From Bacteroidota bacterium (lineage in GTDB: Bacteria; Bacteroidota; Bacteroidia; Chitinophagales; Chitinophagaceae): DNA of 64,000 bases. The stretch covers positions 62,001-126,000 of the forward strand of contig JAUZNZ010000006.1 in the NCBI GenBank assembly GCA_030706735.1, written 5' to 3'. Shown piece by piece: positions 26,348 through 36,900 of this stretch. A program made the position numbers and the translations under genes. The notes under the pieces were generated by a model. The model did no database searches. It had not been told where the DNA came from and was given only the letters and a program-made list of their open reading frames with translations. Position 1 is the stretch's first letter; the number at the start of each line of letters is the position of its first letter.

Positions 26348-29300
26348 ATGTTAGGCATATTATCGAAGATATTTGGAGGGAACAAGTCCGAAAAAGATAT
26401 CCGTATCATCCGTCCTCTTGTGGAAGAGATCAACGGGCATTTTTCAGCCCTCCAATCCCTTACCAACGACCAATTGCGGGCGAAGACACAGGAGTTCAAG
26501 GGACGGATCCGCGAATACCTTTCGAAGATCGATACCGACATGGCCGAGCTCAGCAAAAGAGCCGAGGAGTTGCCATTCAGCGATATCGGCGGGAAGGACC
26601 TCCTTTACCAGGAGGTGGATAAACTTAAGAAAGAGCGCGACGATCAGATCGAAGAAGTGTTGGAGACCCTGCTGCCCGAGGCATTCGCCGTTGTCAAGGA
26701 GACAGCCCGCCGCTTCGCGCAGAACCAGGAGGTCATTGCCACAGCGACGGATCTGGATCGTGAATTGAGCGTCAGGAAAGATTTTATCCGTATAGAGGGC
26801 GACCAGGCCGTTTACAGCAACAGTTGGATGGCTGCAGGCAGCATGGTCACCTGGAACATGATCCATTATGATGTGCAATTGATCGGCGGTACGGTCCTGC
26901 ACCAGGGAAAGATCGCAGAAATGGCCACGGGCGAAGGCAAGACGCTCGTATCGACCCTGCCGGCCTATCTGAACGCATTGGCAGGCGAAGGCGTTCATAT
27001 CGTAACGGTGAATGACTACCTGGCCCGGCGCGACTCCGAATGGAACGGGCCGATCTTCGAATGGCTTGGGCTTACGGTGGATTGCATCGACAAACATGAA
27101 CCGAACAGCGAATCCCGTCGCAGGGCTTACTATGCAGATATCACCTACGGCACTAATAACGAATTCGGATTTGATTACCTCCGGGATAATATGGTCCACT
27201 CTCCCGATGAAATGGTGCAGCGAAAGCATCACTATGCCATGGTGGACGAAGTCGACAGCGTCCTGATCGACGATGCCAGGACACCCCTCATCATTTCAGG
27301 TCCGGTGCCGAAAGGCGACGATCAGCAATATCATATTTTGAAAGGCCGGGTAGAAAAGCTGTTCGAGGCGCAGCGGAGAGTGACGAATCAGTTCCTGAAC
27401 GAGGCGAAGAAGAAGATCGCCGAAGGCAATGACGACCCGAAAGATGCCGGGCTGGCCCTGGTGAGGGCGCATCGCGGGTTGCCCAAATCGGGTCCCCTGA
27501 TCAAGTTCCTGAGCGAACCGGGGATCCGTGTCAAACTCCAAAAATCGGAGAACTATTATCTTGCCGACCAGCAAAAGGAAATGCCGAAGGTGGATGCGGA
27601 GCTCTACTTCCATATCGATGAGAAGAACAACTCGGTGGACCTGACCGATAAGGGCATTCAAATGATCACGCGAGAAGGCGAAGATCCGGAATTCTTCATC
27701 ATACCGGACATCGGCATACACCTTGCCGAAATTGAAAAGAGCGAACTGACCCCCGAAGAACGACTTCAACGCAAAGAGGCGCTCCTGAACGATTATGCCG
27801 TTAAGGCCGACCGCATCCATACGGTTCAGCAATTGCTCAAGGCCTACACTCTCTTCGACAAGGATATCGAATACGTAGTGCTCGACGGCCAGGTCAAGAT
27901 CGTCGATGAGCAGACTGGCCGTATCCTCGATGGCCGGAGATATAGCGACGGGTTGCATCAGGCCATCGAAGCCAAGGAGAACGTAAAGATCGAGGCGGCC
28001 ACGCAGACTTACGCCACCGTAACCCTGCAGAACTATTTTCGTATGTACCACAAGCTGGCGGGCATGACCGGGACGGCCGAAACAGAAGCCGCCGAGTTCT
28101 GGGATATCTATAAACTGGATGTGGTCACCATCCCTACCAATGTGCCGGCGATCCGTAAAGATTCCCAGGACCTGGTGTATAAGACCAAGCGGGAAAAATA
28201 TAAGGCGGTTATCGACGAGATCGAAAGATTGCGGGCGGCCGGGAGACCGTCGCTGGTCGGCACGACCAATGTCGAGGTCAGCGAGTTGCTAAGCAAAATG
28301 TTGCAGGTAAAGAAGATCCCCCACAATGTGCTTAACGCCAAACAGCATGCCCGCGAAGCCCAGATCGTAGCGGAAGCGGGATTGGCCGGCGCCGTGACGA
28401 TCGCCACCAATATGGCCGGTCGGGGTACGGATATCAAACTCGGGCCCGGCGTCAAAGAGGCGGGCGGCCTGGCGATCATCGGCACGGAGCGGCATGAGAG
28501 CCGGCGGGTGGACAGGCAGTTGCGCGGACGTTCGGCCCGCCAGGGAGATCCGGGCACCACGCAGTTCTACGTATCCCTCGAAGATGACCTGATGCGCATG
28601 TTCGGTAGCGAACGCATCGCGGCGATCATGGATAAGATGGGCTATAAGGAAGGGGAGGTGATCCAGCACAGCATGGTGACGAAGAGTATCGAGCGGGCGC
28701 AGAAAAAGGTGGAGGAGAACAATTTCGGCATCAGGAAAAGGTTGCTCGAGTATGACGACGTCATGAACAAGCAGCGCAATGTGGTCTATAAGAAGCGCAG
28801 CCATGCCCTGTTCGGGGAAAGGCTTGCCCTGGATCTGGACAATGCATTTTATATTGTGGCGGAAGGAAATGTGAGTTCATTCAAGGAACAGGACGACTAT
28901 GAAGGGTTTAAAATGTCAGCCATCGTCAATTTCGGTATCGATACGTCGATCAGCCAGGACGAATACCTGAAAGGCGACACGAATCAGCTGGCGGAAAAAT
29001 TATACCAGGAGGCTACCCAGAATTATGAGCGCAAGCTCGATGAGCTGCGTAAGCAGGCCTATCCCGTATTCAAGAATATCCGCCTCACGCGCGGTCCTCA
29101 GATCGAGAACGTGGTCGTTCCATTTACGGATGGAAAGAAGGCGATCAACGTTCATGCCAACCTGCAGCGTACCCTCAACACCGAAGGGCGCGAGCTAATG
29201 AATGCCGTCGAACGCCAAATCACCTTGTCCATTATCGATGAGGCATGGAAGGAACATCTCCGGTCCATGGATGACCTGAAGCAAAGCGTTCAGACCGCCT

Positions 29301-29695
29301 ACCTGGAACAGAAAGATCCCCTGATCATCTATAAGATGGAGGCATTCAACCTATTCAGGCTCATGGATAGTGAAGTCAACAGGGATATAGTCGGCTTTCT
29401 CAGTCATTGCGGCATTCCGGGAGGCAGTCAGCCCAATGAGATACGTGAAGGAAGGGAACAGAAGACGGACATGAGCAAGCTCAGGGTGCGGAAAGACGAA
29501 ATGATCACCGCCCCGGGCAATGGCGCGCCCTCCGGACCGCCGCAGGAAGGAGGAAATGATTATTATGATCCTTCGGCGACGCCTGTCAAGCAGGCGCCCG
29601 TCAAAGTCGGTCCCAAGATAGGCAGGAACGATCCCTGTCCCTGCGGCAGCGGTAAGAAGTTCAAGAATTGCCATGGCAAGGAGTCGGCTGCTTGA
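26348..29695 (+). CDS. secA: Protein translocase ATPase SecA
   Basis: SecA (1,115 aa from the chosen start) drives Sec-dependent export across the inner membrane. ATG 26348 (MLGILSKIFGGNKSEKDIR) is the true start; the track adds 85 unrelated residues. Walker A is MATGEGKTLVSTL, Walker B/DEAD-like VDEVDSVLIDDARTPLII, and later helicase motifs include TNMAGRGTDIKLG and RQLRGRSARQGDPG. The C-terminus carries the SEC-C zinc motif CPCGSGKKFKNCHG that binds SecB/phospholipid. The segment between the first DEAD motif and the cross-linking domain is longer than in E. coli SecA, as is usual in Bacteroidota. The many secreted products in this window depend on it. Confidence 0.97.
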   Translation: MLGILSKIFGGNKSEKDIRIIRPLVEEINGHFSALQSLTNDQLRAKTQEFKGRIREYLSKIDTDMAELSKRAEELPFSDIGGKDLLYQEVDKLKKERDDQIEEVLETLLPEAFAVVKETARRFAQNQEVIATATDLDRELSVRKDFIRIEGDQAVYSNSWMAAGSMVTWNMIHYDVQLIGGTVLHQGKIAEMATGEGKTLVSTLPAYLNALAGEGVHIVTVNDYLARRDSEWNGPIFEWLGLTVDCIDKHEPNSESRRRAYYADITYGTNNEFGFDYLRDNMVHSPDEMVQRKHHYAMVDEVDSVLIDDARTPLIISGPVPKGDDQQYHILKGRVEKLFEAQRRVTNQFLNEAKKKIAEGNDDPKDAGLALVRAHRGLPKSGPLIKFLSEPGIRVKLQKSENYYLADQQKEMPKVDAELYFHIDEKNNSVDLTDKGIQMITREGEDPEFFIIPDIGIHLAEIEKSELTPEERLQRKEALLNDYAVKADRIHTVQQLLKAYTLFDKDIEYVVLDGQVKIVDEQTGRILDGRRYSDGLHQAIEAKENVKIEAATQTYATVTLQNYFRMYHKLAGMTGTAETEAAEFWDIYKLDVVTIPTNVPAIRKDSQDLVYKTKREKYKAVIDEIERLRAAGRPSLVGTTNVEVSELLSKMLQVKKIPHNVLNAKQHAREAQIVAEAGLAGAVTIATNMAGRGTDIKLGPGVKEAGGLAIIGTERHESRRVDRQLRGRSARQGDPGTTQFYVSLEDDLMRMFGSERIAAIMDKMGYKEGEVIQHSMVTKSIERAQKKVEENNFGIRKRLLEYDDVMNKQRNVVYKKRSHALFGERLALDLDNAFYIVAEGNVSSFKEQDDYEGFKMSAIVNFGIDTSISQDEYLKGDTNQLAEKLYQEATQNYERKLDELRKQAYPVFKNIRLTRGPQIENVVVPFTDGKKAINVHANLQRTLNTEGRELMNAVERQITLSIIDEAWKEHLRSMDDLKQSVQTAYLEQKDPLIIYKMEAFNLFRLMDSEVNRDIVGFLSHCGIPGGSQPNEIREGREQKTDMSKLRVRKDEMITAPGNGAPSGPPQEGGNDYYDPSATPVKQAPVKVGPKIGRNDPCPCGSGKKFKNCHGKESAA

Positions 29696-29703
29696 GGAGG
29701 GCG

Positions 29704-29718
29704 GGCGGACCATCCGCC
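29704..29718 (+). terminator. Weak hairpin after secA
   Basis: GGCGGA-CCA-TCCGCC forms a perfect 6-bp stem 8 bp after the secA stop. No T-run follows, so it is at best a weak or factor-dependent terminator. Confidence 0.3.
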
Positions 29719-29948
29719 GCATAAGGAAAAGGTTGTGAATATTCATCCGGACGCAGAAATTTAGATATATTTTTCAAGAATATTGTTTAAACATTGAAAA
29801 TACTCAATCCAAGAAGGTAATCATTTAACTTTCTTCGATCTCCCTACCATCCCTGATCGCCCGCTCGTCATTTTATCGGGCCGTGAATCTTAAGGGTTTG
29901 TTAATTTCAGCCACTATTTTTCATTCATTTACACAAAGCTTTACGCTC

Positions 29949-32540
29949 ATGAGAAGAATTTTGACTGTACTAACCTTTTTAAGCATCGGCCTGTCCGGGG
30001 TCATCGCCCAACAACGGCCGAATGTTCCTCCCCAAAATCCGGGAGCGGGCACCAATCCGGCCGGTGGCCCGGGCCAGCGCAATGGTGCGGCTGCCCCAAA
30101 GCAAGAACCCAAGCCTTATAAAGAGGTGATCACCGAAAAAGCGATCACGCATCGTGGATTATTTACGGTTCACCGGATCGAAGACAAATGGTATTTTGAG
30201 ATCCCCGATTCGCTCTTTGGCAGGGATATTCTGGTCAGCACCCGATACACCCGAACGCCTGCCGGCGGCAATTACGGCGGTGAGCAGGTCAACAATCAGA
30301 CCATCCGGTTTGAGACAGGACCTTCCCATACCCTGTTCATTCATGTCCTGACCATTATCAATGTGGCCAAGGACTCTTCCGATCCGATCGCACAAGCCGT
30401 GCGCAATTCAAATCTCAACCCCATCGCCGCCGCCTTTGATATCCGGGCCTATAACCGGGATTCGAATAGTGTCGTCATCGAGGTCACCGATTTCTTCAAG
30501 GGGGACAACCAGGCGTTTAGCCTTCCGCCCAATATCAAGAGAAGAGATAACCTTGGCGCGCTAGCCGCGGATCGCTCCTATATTGAAACGATCCATACCT
30601 ACCCCATTAACACGGAGGTCAGAACAGTAAAAACCTTTATCTCCACGCCGCCACAGGGTGGACAAGCCGCGCCTACAGGCCCCAATAGCCCCACCACCCT
30701 ACCTGCCGCCGAAGTCACCGGGGCGGTGACCTTCGAATTGAACAACTCCTTCCTCCTGTTGCCGAGGACGCCGATGCGACGCAGATTGTTCGATCCGCGC
30801 GTCGGATACTTCGCCAGCGAATACACGCAATATGGCGATGACCAGCAGCGGATCGACGTCACCACCTTTATCCACCACTGGAGGTTAGAGCCGAAGGACG
30901 AGGACATCGAGAAGTGGAAACGGGGAGAGATGGTTGAACCCAAGAAGCAGATCGTTTACTATATCGATCCGGCCACGCCGAAGAAATGGAGGCCCTATCT
31001 CATTGCCGGCATCAACGACTGGCAGGCTGCCTTCGAAAAAGCCGGCTTTAAGAATGCCATCGTCGGTAAAGAGTGGCCCGAGAACGATCCGACCATGAGC
31101 CTGGAAGACGCACGATACTCCGTGATCCGCTACTTCGCATCGGACATCGAAAATGCATACGGCCCGAATGTAGCCGATCCCCGGAGCGGAGAAATCCTCG
31201 AAAGCCATATCGGCTGGTACCACAATGTCATGAAGCTGGTTCATGACTGGTACATGGTGCAGACGGCGGCGGTTGATCCCCGCGCACGCAAGATGAAATT
31301 CGACGACGCATTGATGGGCGACCTGATACGCTTCGTATCTTCCCATGAAGTAGGGCACACGTTGGGACTGCGCCATAATATGGGCAGCAGCAGCAAAACG
31401 CCGGTAGAAAAACTGAGGGATAAGGCGTGGGTGGAGGCCAATGGCCATACCGCGTCGATCATGGACTATGCGCGGTTCAATTATGTAGCACAGCCGGAAG
31501 ATGGCATTAGCCCCAAAGGATTATATCCGCGGATCGGCGCCTACGACAAATGGGCCATTCAATGGGGCTATTCGCCGATCCCGGGAACAAAGGACGATGA
31601 AGAGGATAAAAAGGTCCTGAATAAATGGATCATCGACAGCCTTGGATCGAATCCCCGTCTTTGGTTCGGCGGCGAAGGAAGGAACTTCGATCCCCGCGCC
31701 CAAACGGAGGACCTCAGCGATAATGCCATGAAGGCGAGCGAATACGGGATCAGGAATCTTAAACGCATCCTGCCTAATCTGCCCGAATGGACCAAAGAAG
31801 AGGCTGATCGTTTTGAGAACCTTGAAGAGATGTATGGGCAGGTGGTCGGACAATTCGGGCGTTACATGGGGCATGTTACGAAGAATGTCGGGGGTATAGA
31901 AGAAACGTTCAAGAGCATAGAGCAAACAGGAGACGTTTACGAGCCAACGCCAAAGGCCAGGCAGAAGGAAGCCGTTGATTTCCTGAACAAGCAATTATTC
32001 GCCACACCGGCCTGGTTGTTGAATAAAGACATTCTCAATAAATTCAGCGATCCGGCAGCGACCGAGGCGGTAGCCACCTTGCAGGCCAATATATTGAACA
32101 GCCTGCTGTCTGCCGAACGCCTGTTCCGCATGACCGTTTGCTCCGGGCGATATGGCTCCGGCAATACGTATGGCATCGACGACCTGCTCGCTGATGCAAA
32201 AAAAGGTGTTTGGGGAGAGTTGGGCGCAGGATCCTCGATCGATATTTACCGCCGTAACCTGCAAAAAACGTATGTAGCGGCACTGATCAACCTGATCAAC
32301 CCGCCGCCCCCGGCAGCTCCGGCTCCGCAGGCAGGTGGACGCGGCGGAAGAGGTTTCGGAACGCCATTCACGGGAAATATCCGGAATACGGATATTCCGT
32401 CGGTAGCGAGGGCCCAACTGGTGGACCTGCGGAATGAGATCGGAGCCGCCATCCCGAGGATGACAGACAGATTGAGCAGAGATCACCTGCAGGATGTGCA
32501 GGAAAGGATCAAACAGGCACTAAACCCCCCAAAGCAGTAG
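29949..32540 (+). CDS. Secreted zinc-dependent metalloprotease (DUF5117/DUF5118 type)
   Basis: From ATG 29949 the protein has 863 residues and a signal peptide (MRRILTVLTFLSIGLSG, then VIAQ); the track start at 29883 lies upstream of it. A Pro/Gly/Asn-rich linker follows (PPQNPGAGTNPAGGPGQRNG). The catalytic zinc site is SSHEVGHTLGLRHNMGSS, an extended HExxHxxGxxH metzincin-type motif. Upstream beta-rich regions fit DUF5118/DUF5117. Such proteases are found widely in Bacteroidota, acting in the periplasm or on the surface; substrates are unknown. The last 60 residues include a Pro-Ala-Gly-rich loop (PPPPAAPAPQAGGRGGRG). A strong terminator follows 15 bp after the stop. Confidence 0.9.
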   Translation: MRRILTVLTFLSIGLSGVIAQQRPNVPPQNPGAGTNPAGGPGQRNGAAAPKQEPKPYKEVITEKAITHRGLFTVHRIEDKWYFEIPDSLFGRDILVSTRYTRTPAGGNYGGEQVNNQTIRFETGPSHTLFIHVLTIINVAKDSSDPIAQAVRNSNLNPIAAAFDIRAYNRDSNSVVIEVTDFFKGDNQAFSLPPNIKRRDNLGALAADRSYIETIHTYPINTEVRTVKTFISTPPQGGQAAPTGPNSPTTLPAAEVTGAVTFELNNSFLLLPRTPMRRRLFDPRVGYFASEYTQYGDDQQRIDVTTFIHHWRLEPKDEDIEKWKRGEMVEPKKQIVYYIDPATPKKWRPYLIAGINDWQAAFEKAGFKNAIVGKEWPENDPTMSLEDARYSVIRYFASDIENAYGPNVADPRSGEILESHIGWYHNVMKLVHDWYMVQTAAVDPRARKMKFDDALMGDLIRFVSSHEVGHTLGLRHNMGSSSKTPVEKLRDKAWVEANGHTASIMDYARFNYVAQPEDGISPKGLYPRIGAYDKWAIQWGYSPIPGTKDDEEDKKVLNKWIIDSLGSNPRLWFGGEGRNFDPRAQTEDLSDNAMKASEYGIRNLKRILPNLPEWTKEEADRFENLEEMYGQVVGQFGRYMGHVTKNVGGIEETFKSIEQTGDVYEPTPKARQKEAVDFLNKQLFATPAWLLNKDILNKFSDPAATEAVATLQANILNSLLSAERLFRMTVCSGRYGSGNTYGIDDLLADAKKGVWGELGAGSSIDIYRRNLQKTYVAALINLINPPPPAAPAPQAGGRGGRGFGTPFTGNIRNTDIPSVARAQLVDLRNEIGAAIPRMTDRLSRDHLQDVQERIKQALNPPKQ

Positions 32541-32554
32541 TCAGCACATTAAGA

Positions 32555-32582
32555 AAAGAGCCCGCCGGATGGCGGGCTCTTT
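32555..32582. terminator. Strong bidirectional terminator
   Basis: AAAGAGCCCGCC, loop GGAT, GGCGGGCTCTTT: a perfect 12-bp stem whose outer A and T runs make it a terminator in both directions. It lies between two convergent genes, the metalloprotease ending at 32540 and the amidohydrolase ending at 32593. Confidence 0.9.
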
Positions 32583-32592
32583 ATTATAAGAG

Positions 32593-33909
32593 CTATTGCA
32601 GCCCGTACTTGGTCATATAGCGGTGATACAATTGCGTTTGCTTGTTCTCGAGGCTTACCTCACGACCGTGGATAAAGGCATGCTCGATGATGCTGGTGCG
32701 CATGTCCAGGATATCCCCCGCGCAGATCAGGATATTTGCGTCTTTTCCCACTTCCAGCGAACCGGTACGGTCATCGATGCCTAAAATCTTCGCGCTGTTC
32801 AGGGTGATCGCCTGAAGGGCTTGCTCCCTCGTCAAACCATATGCGGCAGCGGTACCTGCATTGAACATCAGGTTACGGTAGCGGCTCTCGTCATGAGAAT
32901 CATTCAAGGCGAACAGGACGCCTGCCCTTTGCAATTCAGCGGGCGTCTTGTAGGGTTGATCCACATCGTCATCCTCGGTCGTTGGCAGGCTATGTTCCTC
33001 CTGCAGGACAACCGCAATATGATTCTCCCTGAGCAGGTCCGCGATCAACCAGCTTTCGCTACCGCCGACCACGACCACATCGAAGCCGAACTCCTTGACA
33101 AAATCGATAGCTACCAGCATCTGTCTGACCTGGTCGCCGTGGATGAATAGCTTCTGTTGTTTGTTGAAAAGTCCCTTCACCGATTCGAATTTGAGATTGC
33201 TTTCCTTGTGGACGGGCTCGTCCAGATACGCTTTGGCCTCGCGGAAGAAGCTTTTCAGCTGTTCAATTTTCTCGAGGGCCTGCTTGACGGGGTCGGGCGG
33301 CGCCTCCTGACCGGGGAAACGGCCCGCTCCGCCACGGCGGGGTCGGATGATAAAAGTCGGGAGGTTCATGTGGATATTATTATCCACCTTGTAGGCGGCA
33401 TCCTCCCAGTTCCAGGCGTCGAGTTGCACGACACTGGAGGACCCGCTGATAGAGCCCCCCTGCGGGGTCACGCCGGCCAGCAGAATGCCATTTGCTTTGA
33501 GGGTATTGATCACCTTCGAATCCGTGTTGTAAGCAACTATTGAACGGACTTCGGGATTCAGATCGCCGAGCTCCTGGAAGTCGTTCGAGCCCCTGACGCT
33601 GCCTGCAATCTCCTTCAAACCCAGATCCGTCACCGGGAGGATCAGACCAGGGTAGACCTGCCTGCCTTTGGCGTCGATGACCTTTGCATCCCCGGCCGAA
33701 GCATCAGCCTGCGCTCCTACCTGCACGATCTTGCCATTATCCACCACGATCGTGCCGTCTTCGATGACCTGCCCATTGCCGACATGGATCGTTCCGTGAG
33801 TTATAACTAACCTGCCCTGATAAGGTTTTGCCGGGTAGATATCGTCCTGCGCCATCGATACGCCGGAGATCAGCAACAGGGCCCCTGTATAGAGAAGAAA
33901 CTGGTTCAT
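32593..33909 (-). CDS. Secreted amidohydrolase-fold protein lacking the metal HxH motif
   Basis: From ATG 33909 this 438-residue protein starts with a signal peptide (MNQFLLYTGALLLISGVSMAQ); the track start at 34002 overlaps the upstream gene. The beginning has the composite beta-sandwich of imidazolonepropionase-like amidohydrolases (LVITHGTIHVGNGQVIEDG, IDAKGRQVYPGLILPV) and the end has LEVGKDANILICAGD and FIHGREV. The normal HxH metal motif after 'YPG' is replaced by LILPVTDLG, so the metal-dependent chemistry is probably lost or altered. It starts 10 bp after the stop of the large amidohydrolase gene and is probably in the same operon. Possible roles: partner or regulatory subunit of that protein. 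That is inference. Confidence 0.82.
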   Translation of the reverse strand: MNQFLLYTGALLLISGVSMAQDDIYPAKPYQGRLVITHGTIHVGNGQVIEDGTIVVDNGKIVQVGAQADASAGDAKVIDAKGRQVYPGLILPVTDLGLKEIAGSVRGSNDFQELGDLNPEVRSIVAYNTDSKVINTLKANGILLAGVTPQGGSISGSSSVVQLDAWNWEDAAYKVDNNIHMNLPTFIIRPRRGGAGRFPGQEAPPDPVKQALEKIEQLKSFFREAKAYLDEPVHKESNLKFESVKGLFNKQQKLFIHGDQVRQMLVAIDFVKEFGFDVVVVGGSESWLIADLLRENHIAVVLQEEHSLPTTEDDDVDQPYKTPAELQRAGVLFALNDSHDESRYRNLMFNAGTAAAYGLTREQALQAITLNSAKILGIDDRTGSLEVGKDANILICAGDILDMRTSIIEHAFIHGREVSLENKQTQLYHRYMTKYGLQ

Positions 33910-33919
33910 GAATTGATAT

Positions 33920-36900
33920 TTACTTGTTTTTGATATTATCCGTATTTCCATAAGTTGCCTGTATCTCATCGATGCCATCGGAACCGTCTCCGTCCTGTTC
34001 ATCGATCGTCAGAAGTCCGTCATGATGCTCATGATCACCGCAGCTGAGCTGGACCTGGAAATGGGGCCTTGCGGGCGTCGTCGGAGCGCCTGTTTTCTTT
34101 TCTGCGATCATTCGCTGGATCAGGCGGTTCCGCTCCTCCGAAATTCGCTTGCGAAGGACCAGGTCCCGCTCCATATCATAATATACGATCCCATCCACGA
34201 TCGTTTTCTCGGCCCTGGCGTAAATGCTAAGGGGGTGATCGCTCCAGAGTACGAGGTCGGCATCCTTACCCACCTTGATGCTGCCCACGCGGTCCGCCAC
34301 GTGGAGCGCTGTTGCCGGATTAAGCGTCACCATCTTCAATGCATCCTGCTCACTCATCCCGCCATATTTTACGCTTTTGGCGGCCTCCTGGTTAAGCCTT
34401 CGGGCCTGTTCGGGATCGTCAGAATTGATACATACGTTAAGCCCCATTTTCTGCATGATGGTGGCGTTGTAGGCGATCGCATCCTGCACTTCCATCTTAT
34501 ATTCCCACCAGTCTGAAAAGGTGGACACGTTGGCGCCATGGGCCTTCATCTTGTCTGCCACCTTATACCCTTCGAGGATATGCGTGAACGTATTGACCCG
34601 AAACCCAAACTTTTCCGCCACCCGCATCAGGGCGGTGATCTCGCTCTGTACATACGAGTGACAAGTGATGAAGCGCTTGTGATTCATGATCTCGACCAGG
34701 GCGTCCAACTCCAGGTCCCTCCGGACGACCATTGGCGCCGCACCCTTTTTCCTGCTGTTTTCTTCCGCCGACTTCCACTCATTCTGATAGTCGGTTGCCC
34801 TGGTAAACGCATCCATGAGTACGGCTTCAACGCCCATGCGGGTATCGGGAAACCGGTTATTATTCGGTGATGTGGTCCTTTTCACATTCTCTCCAAGGGC
34901 GAACTTGATAAACGGATCCCAGTTCCGGAATTTCAAGCCTTCGTCGTTCACGCCCCAGCGCAATTTGATCAACTGCGTCTGGCCTCCTATCGTGTTGGCG
35001 GACCCGTGCAGGATATGAGAGGTCGTCACGCCTCCGCTGAGTTGGCGGTAAATGCTGATATCTTCAGGATTCAGATTATCGCCGATCCGGACCTCGGAAG
35101 TCACAGACTGGGCCCCTTCATTTATGGACATGGCTGCAATATGAGAATGCTCGTCGATAATGCCTGCCGTCAGATGTTTGCCCGTTCCGTCGATGATGCG
35201 TGCACCCTGCACGGATAAGCCCTTGCCGATCTGGGCGATCTTCCCATCCCTCACCAATACATCCGTATTTTCCACCTTGCCTTCCTGTTCGTTGGTCCAA
35301 ACGGTAGCATTTTTTATCAGGAGATCCTCCTGGTGGGGAAGGCTGTCCCATCCATACCCATCGAAAGGATAGACCACATGGCCGATCCGGGGGATCCTTT
35401 TTCTGGCTGAATCCGGAAGGGGGGGCGTTGCTTTCACGAAGGATGCGGTCCATGTGACGGCATTCCCATCGGCATCAGCGCCATTGCCGTTCCACGCATC
35501 TCCGTTCGCCGTGCCGCTAAGGTGGATGGAGGCAGCGCGGGCCTGTCGTCTGCCCCCGCCGGGATTGGGACCGAAGCTCAGCGTGATCAGCTTTCCATCA
35601 TAGCTAAATTTGCCGGTCAGGGTATCTTTACCGATAACGTTGGCGGAAGACTCCGACCTGACGTCGAGCGTGTATTCCGTTGAAGTCGCCGGTCCATTTT
35701 CCGCATGGATCGGGCGTACGACAAGACGGTATTGGCCTTTAATATCCTTCCAGGCTCCCTCTTTTATCCCGTATTTTTTCCCCTGTATCCAGTTCTCCAC
35801 AATGCTCGTCTTTTCGCTGAATACCGGGCCGGTAGTAATGAGGAAATTGGCGAGTTTGCCGGCGTCCAGGCTGCCTACCTTGTCATAGATATGCAACAGG
35901 GTAGCCGGTGTCCTGGTCAGGGCCTCAAGCGCCTTTTTTTCACTCAGTCCGTAATCGAGGGCTTTGCGCAGGTTGGTCATGAATTGCTTTTCATCTTTGA
36001 TGTCCGAAGAGGTCAGGCAAAACGGGATACCCGCCTTTTCAAATGCGCCGGGGTTCGTTGGCGCCAATTCCCAATGCTGCATATCGGCCAGCGAAACGAA
36101 CCTCGCGTCGTTCGGATCTTCGACGTCCATGGTTTCAGGGAAATTCAGCGGAAGAATGAAGGCGGCGTTCGTGGCTGCCATCTCGGGCATCCGCTGGTAT
36201 TCATTCCCCCCTCCCTTTATGATATAGTGCACTCCGAACTCGTCGCCGATCCGATCGCCCCGGATATCGCTCCATTTATCGTCCCCCTCAAATAGCTGGG
36301 GAAGGGACTGATCGTCCAGCCAGGCCTGGAGGCTCAGGTTTACTCCCTCGTGAGCGGGCTGGCTCTTATACCATTGGGCGTCCAGATAAGTTTGTCTCAG
36401 CAGGGCGATCGCCCCCATCATCGAGCTGGGATAACTCTGCGTCGAAGTCCCCTTATTCAGTGAATAGTGGGCGGAAGCCTTTTGCCTGATGATCACCAGG
36501 TTTTCCTTTTCATTGGCCAGCGTAACGATCGCCCCGGTGCCGCGCGCAATACCATCTTTAAGATGCGTTAATACAGTGCCGAATCCATTGTCGCGAAGCG
36601 GCCTGGCTTTCGCATCATCCACGGTGAACAAGCGGGAGGCGTCAGTCTCGGGATGGATCGCCTGATTCCAGTTGTACGCGCCTTTCGTATTTGACGTCAA
36701 TTGTGCAGGCGCCCTGAAATCGAAACCGGCGCGTTGCCTCTCCGGAGCGGGAATGCCATAATCAGTATAGGCATCGATGAAGGAGGGGTAAATATATTTT
36801 CCGCTGCAGTCGATGATCACGGCATTCTTTGGCAGCGCCAATCCGGCGCCCACTCCGATAATAACGCCATCCCGGATAATTAGGGTGGCATCGGTCAGTT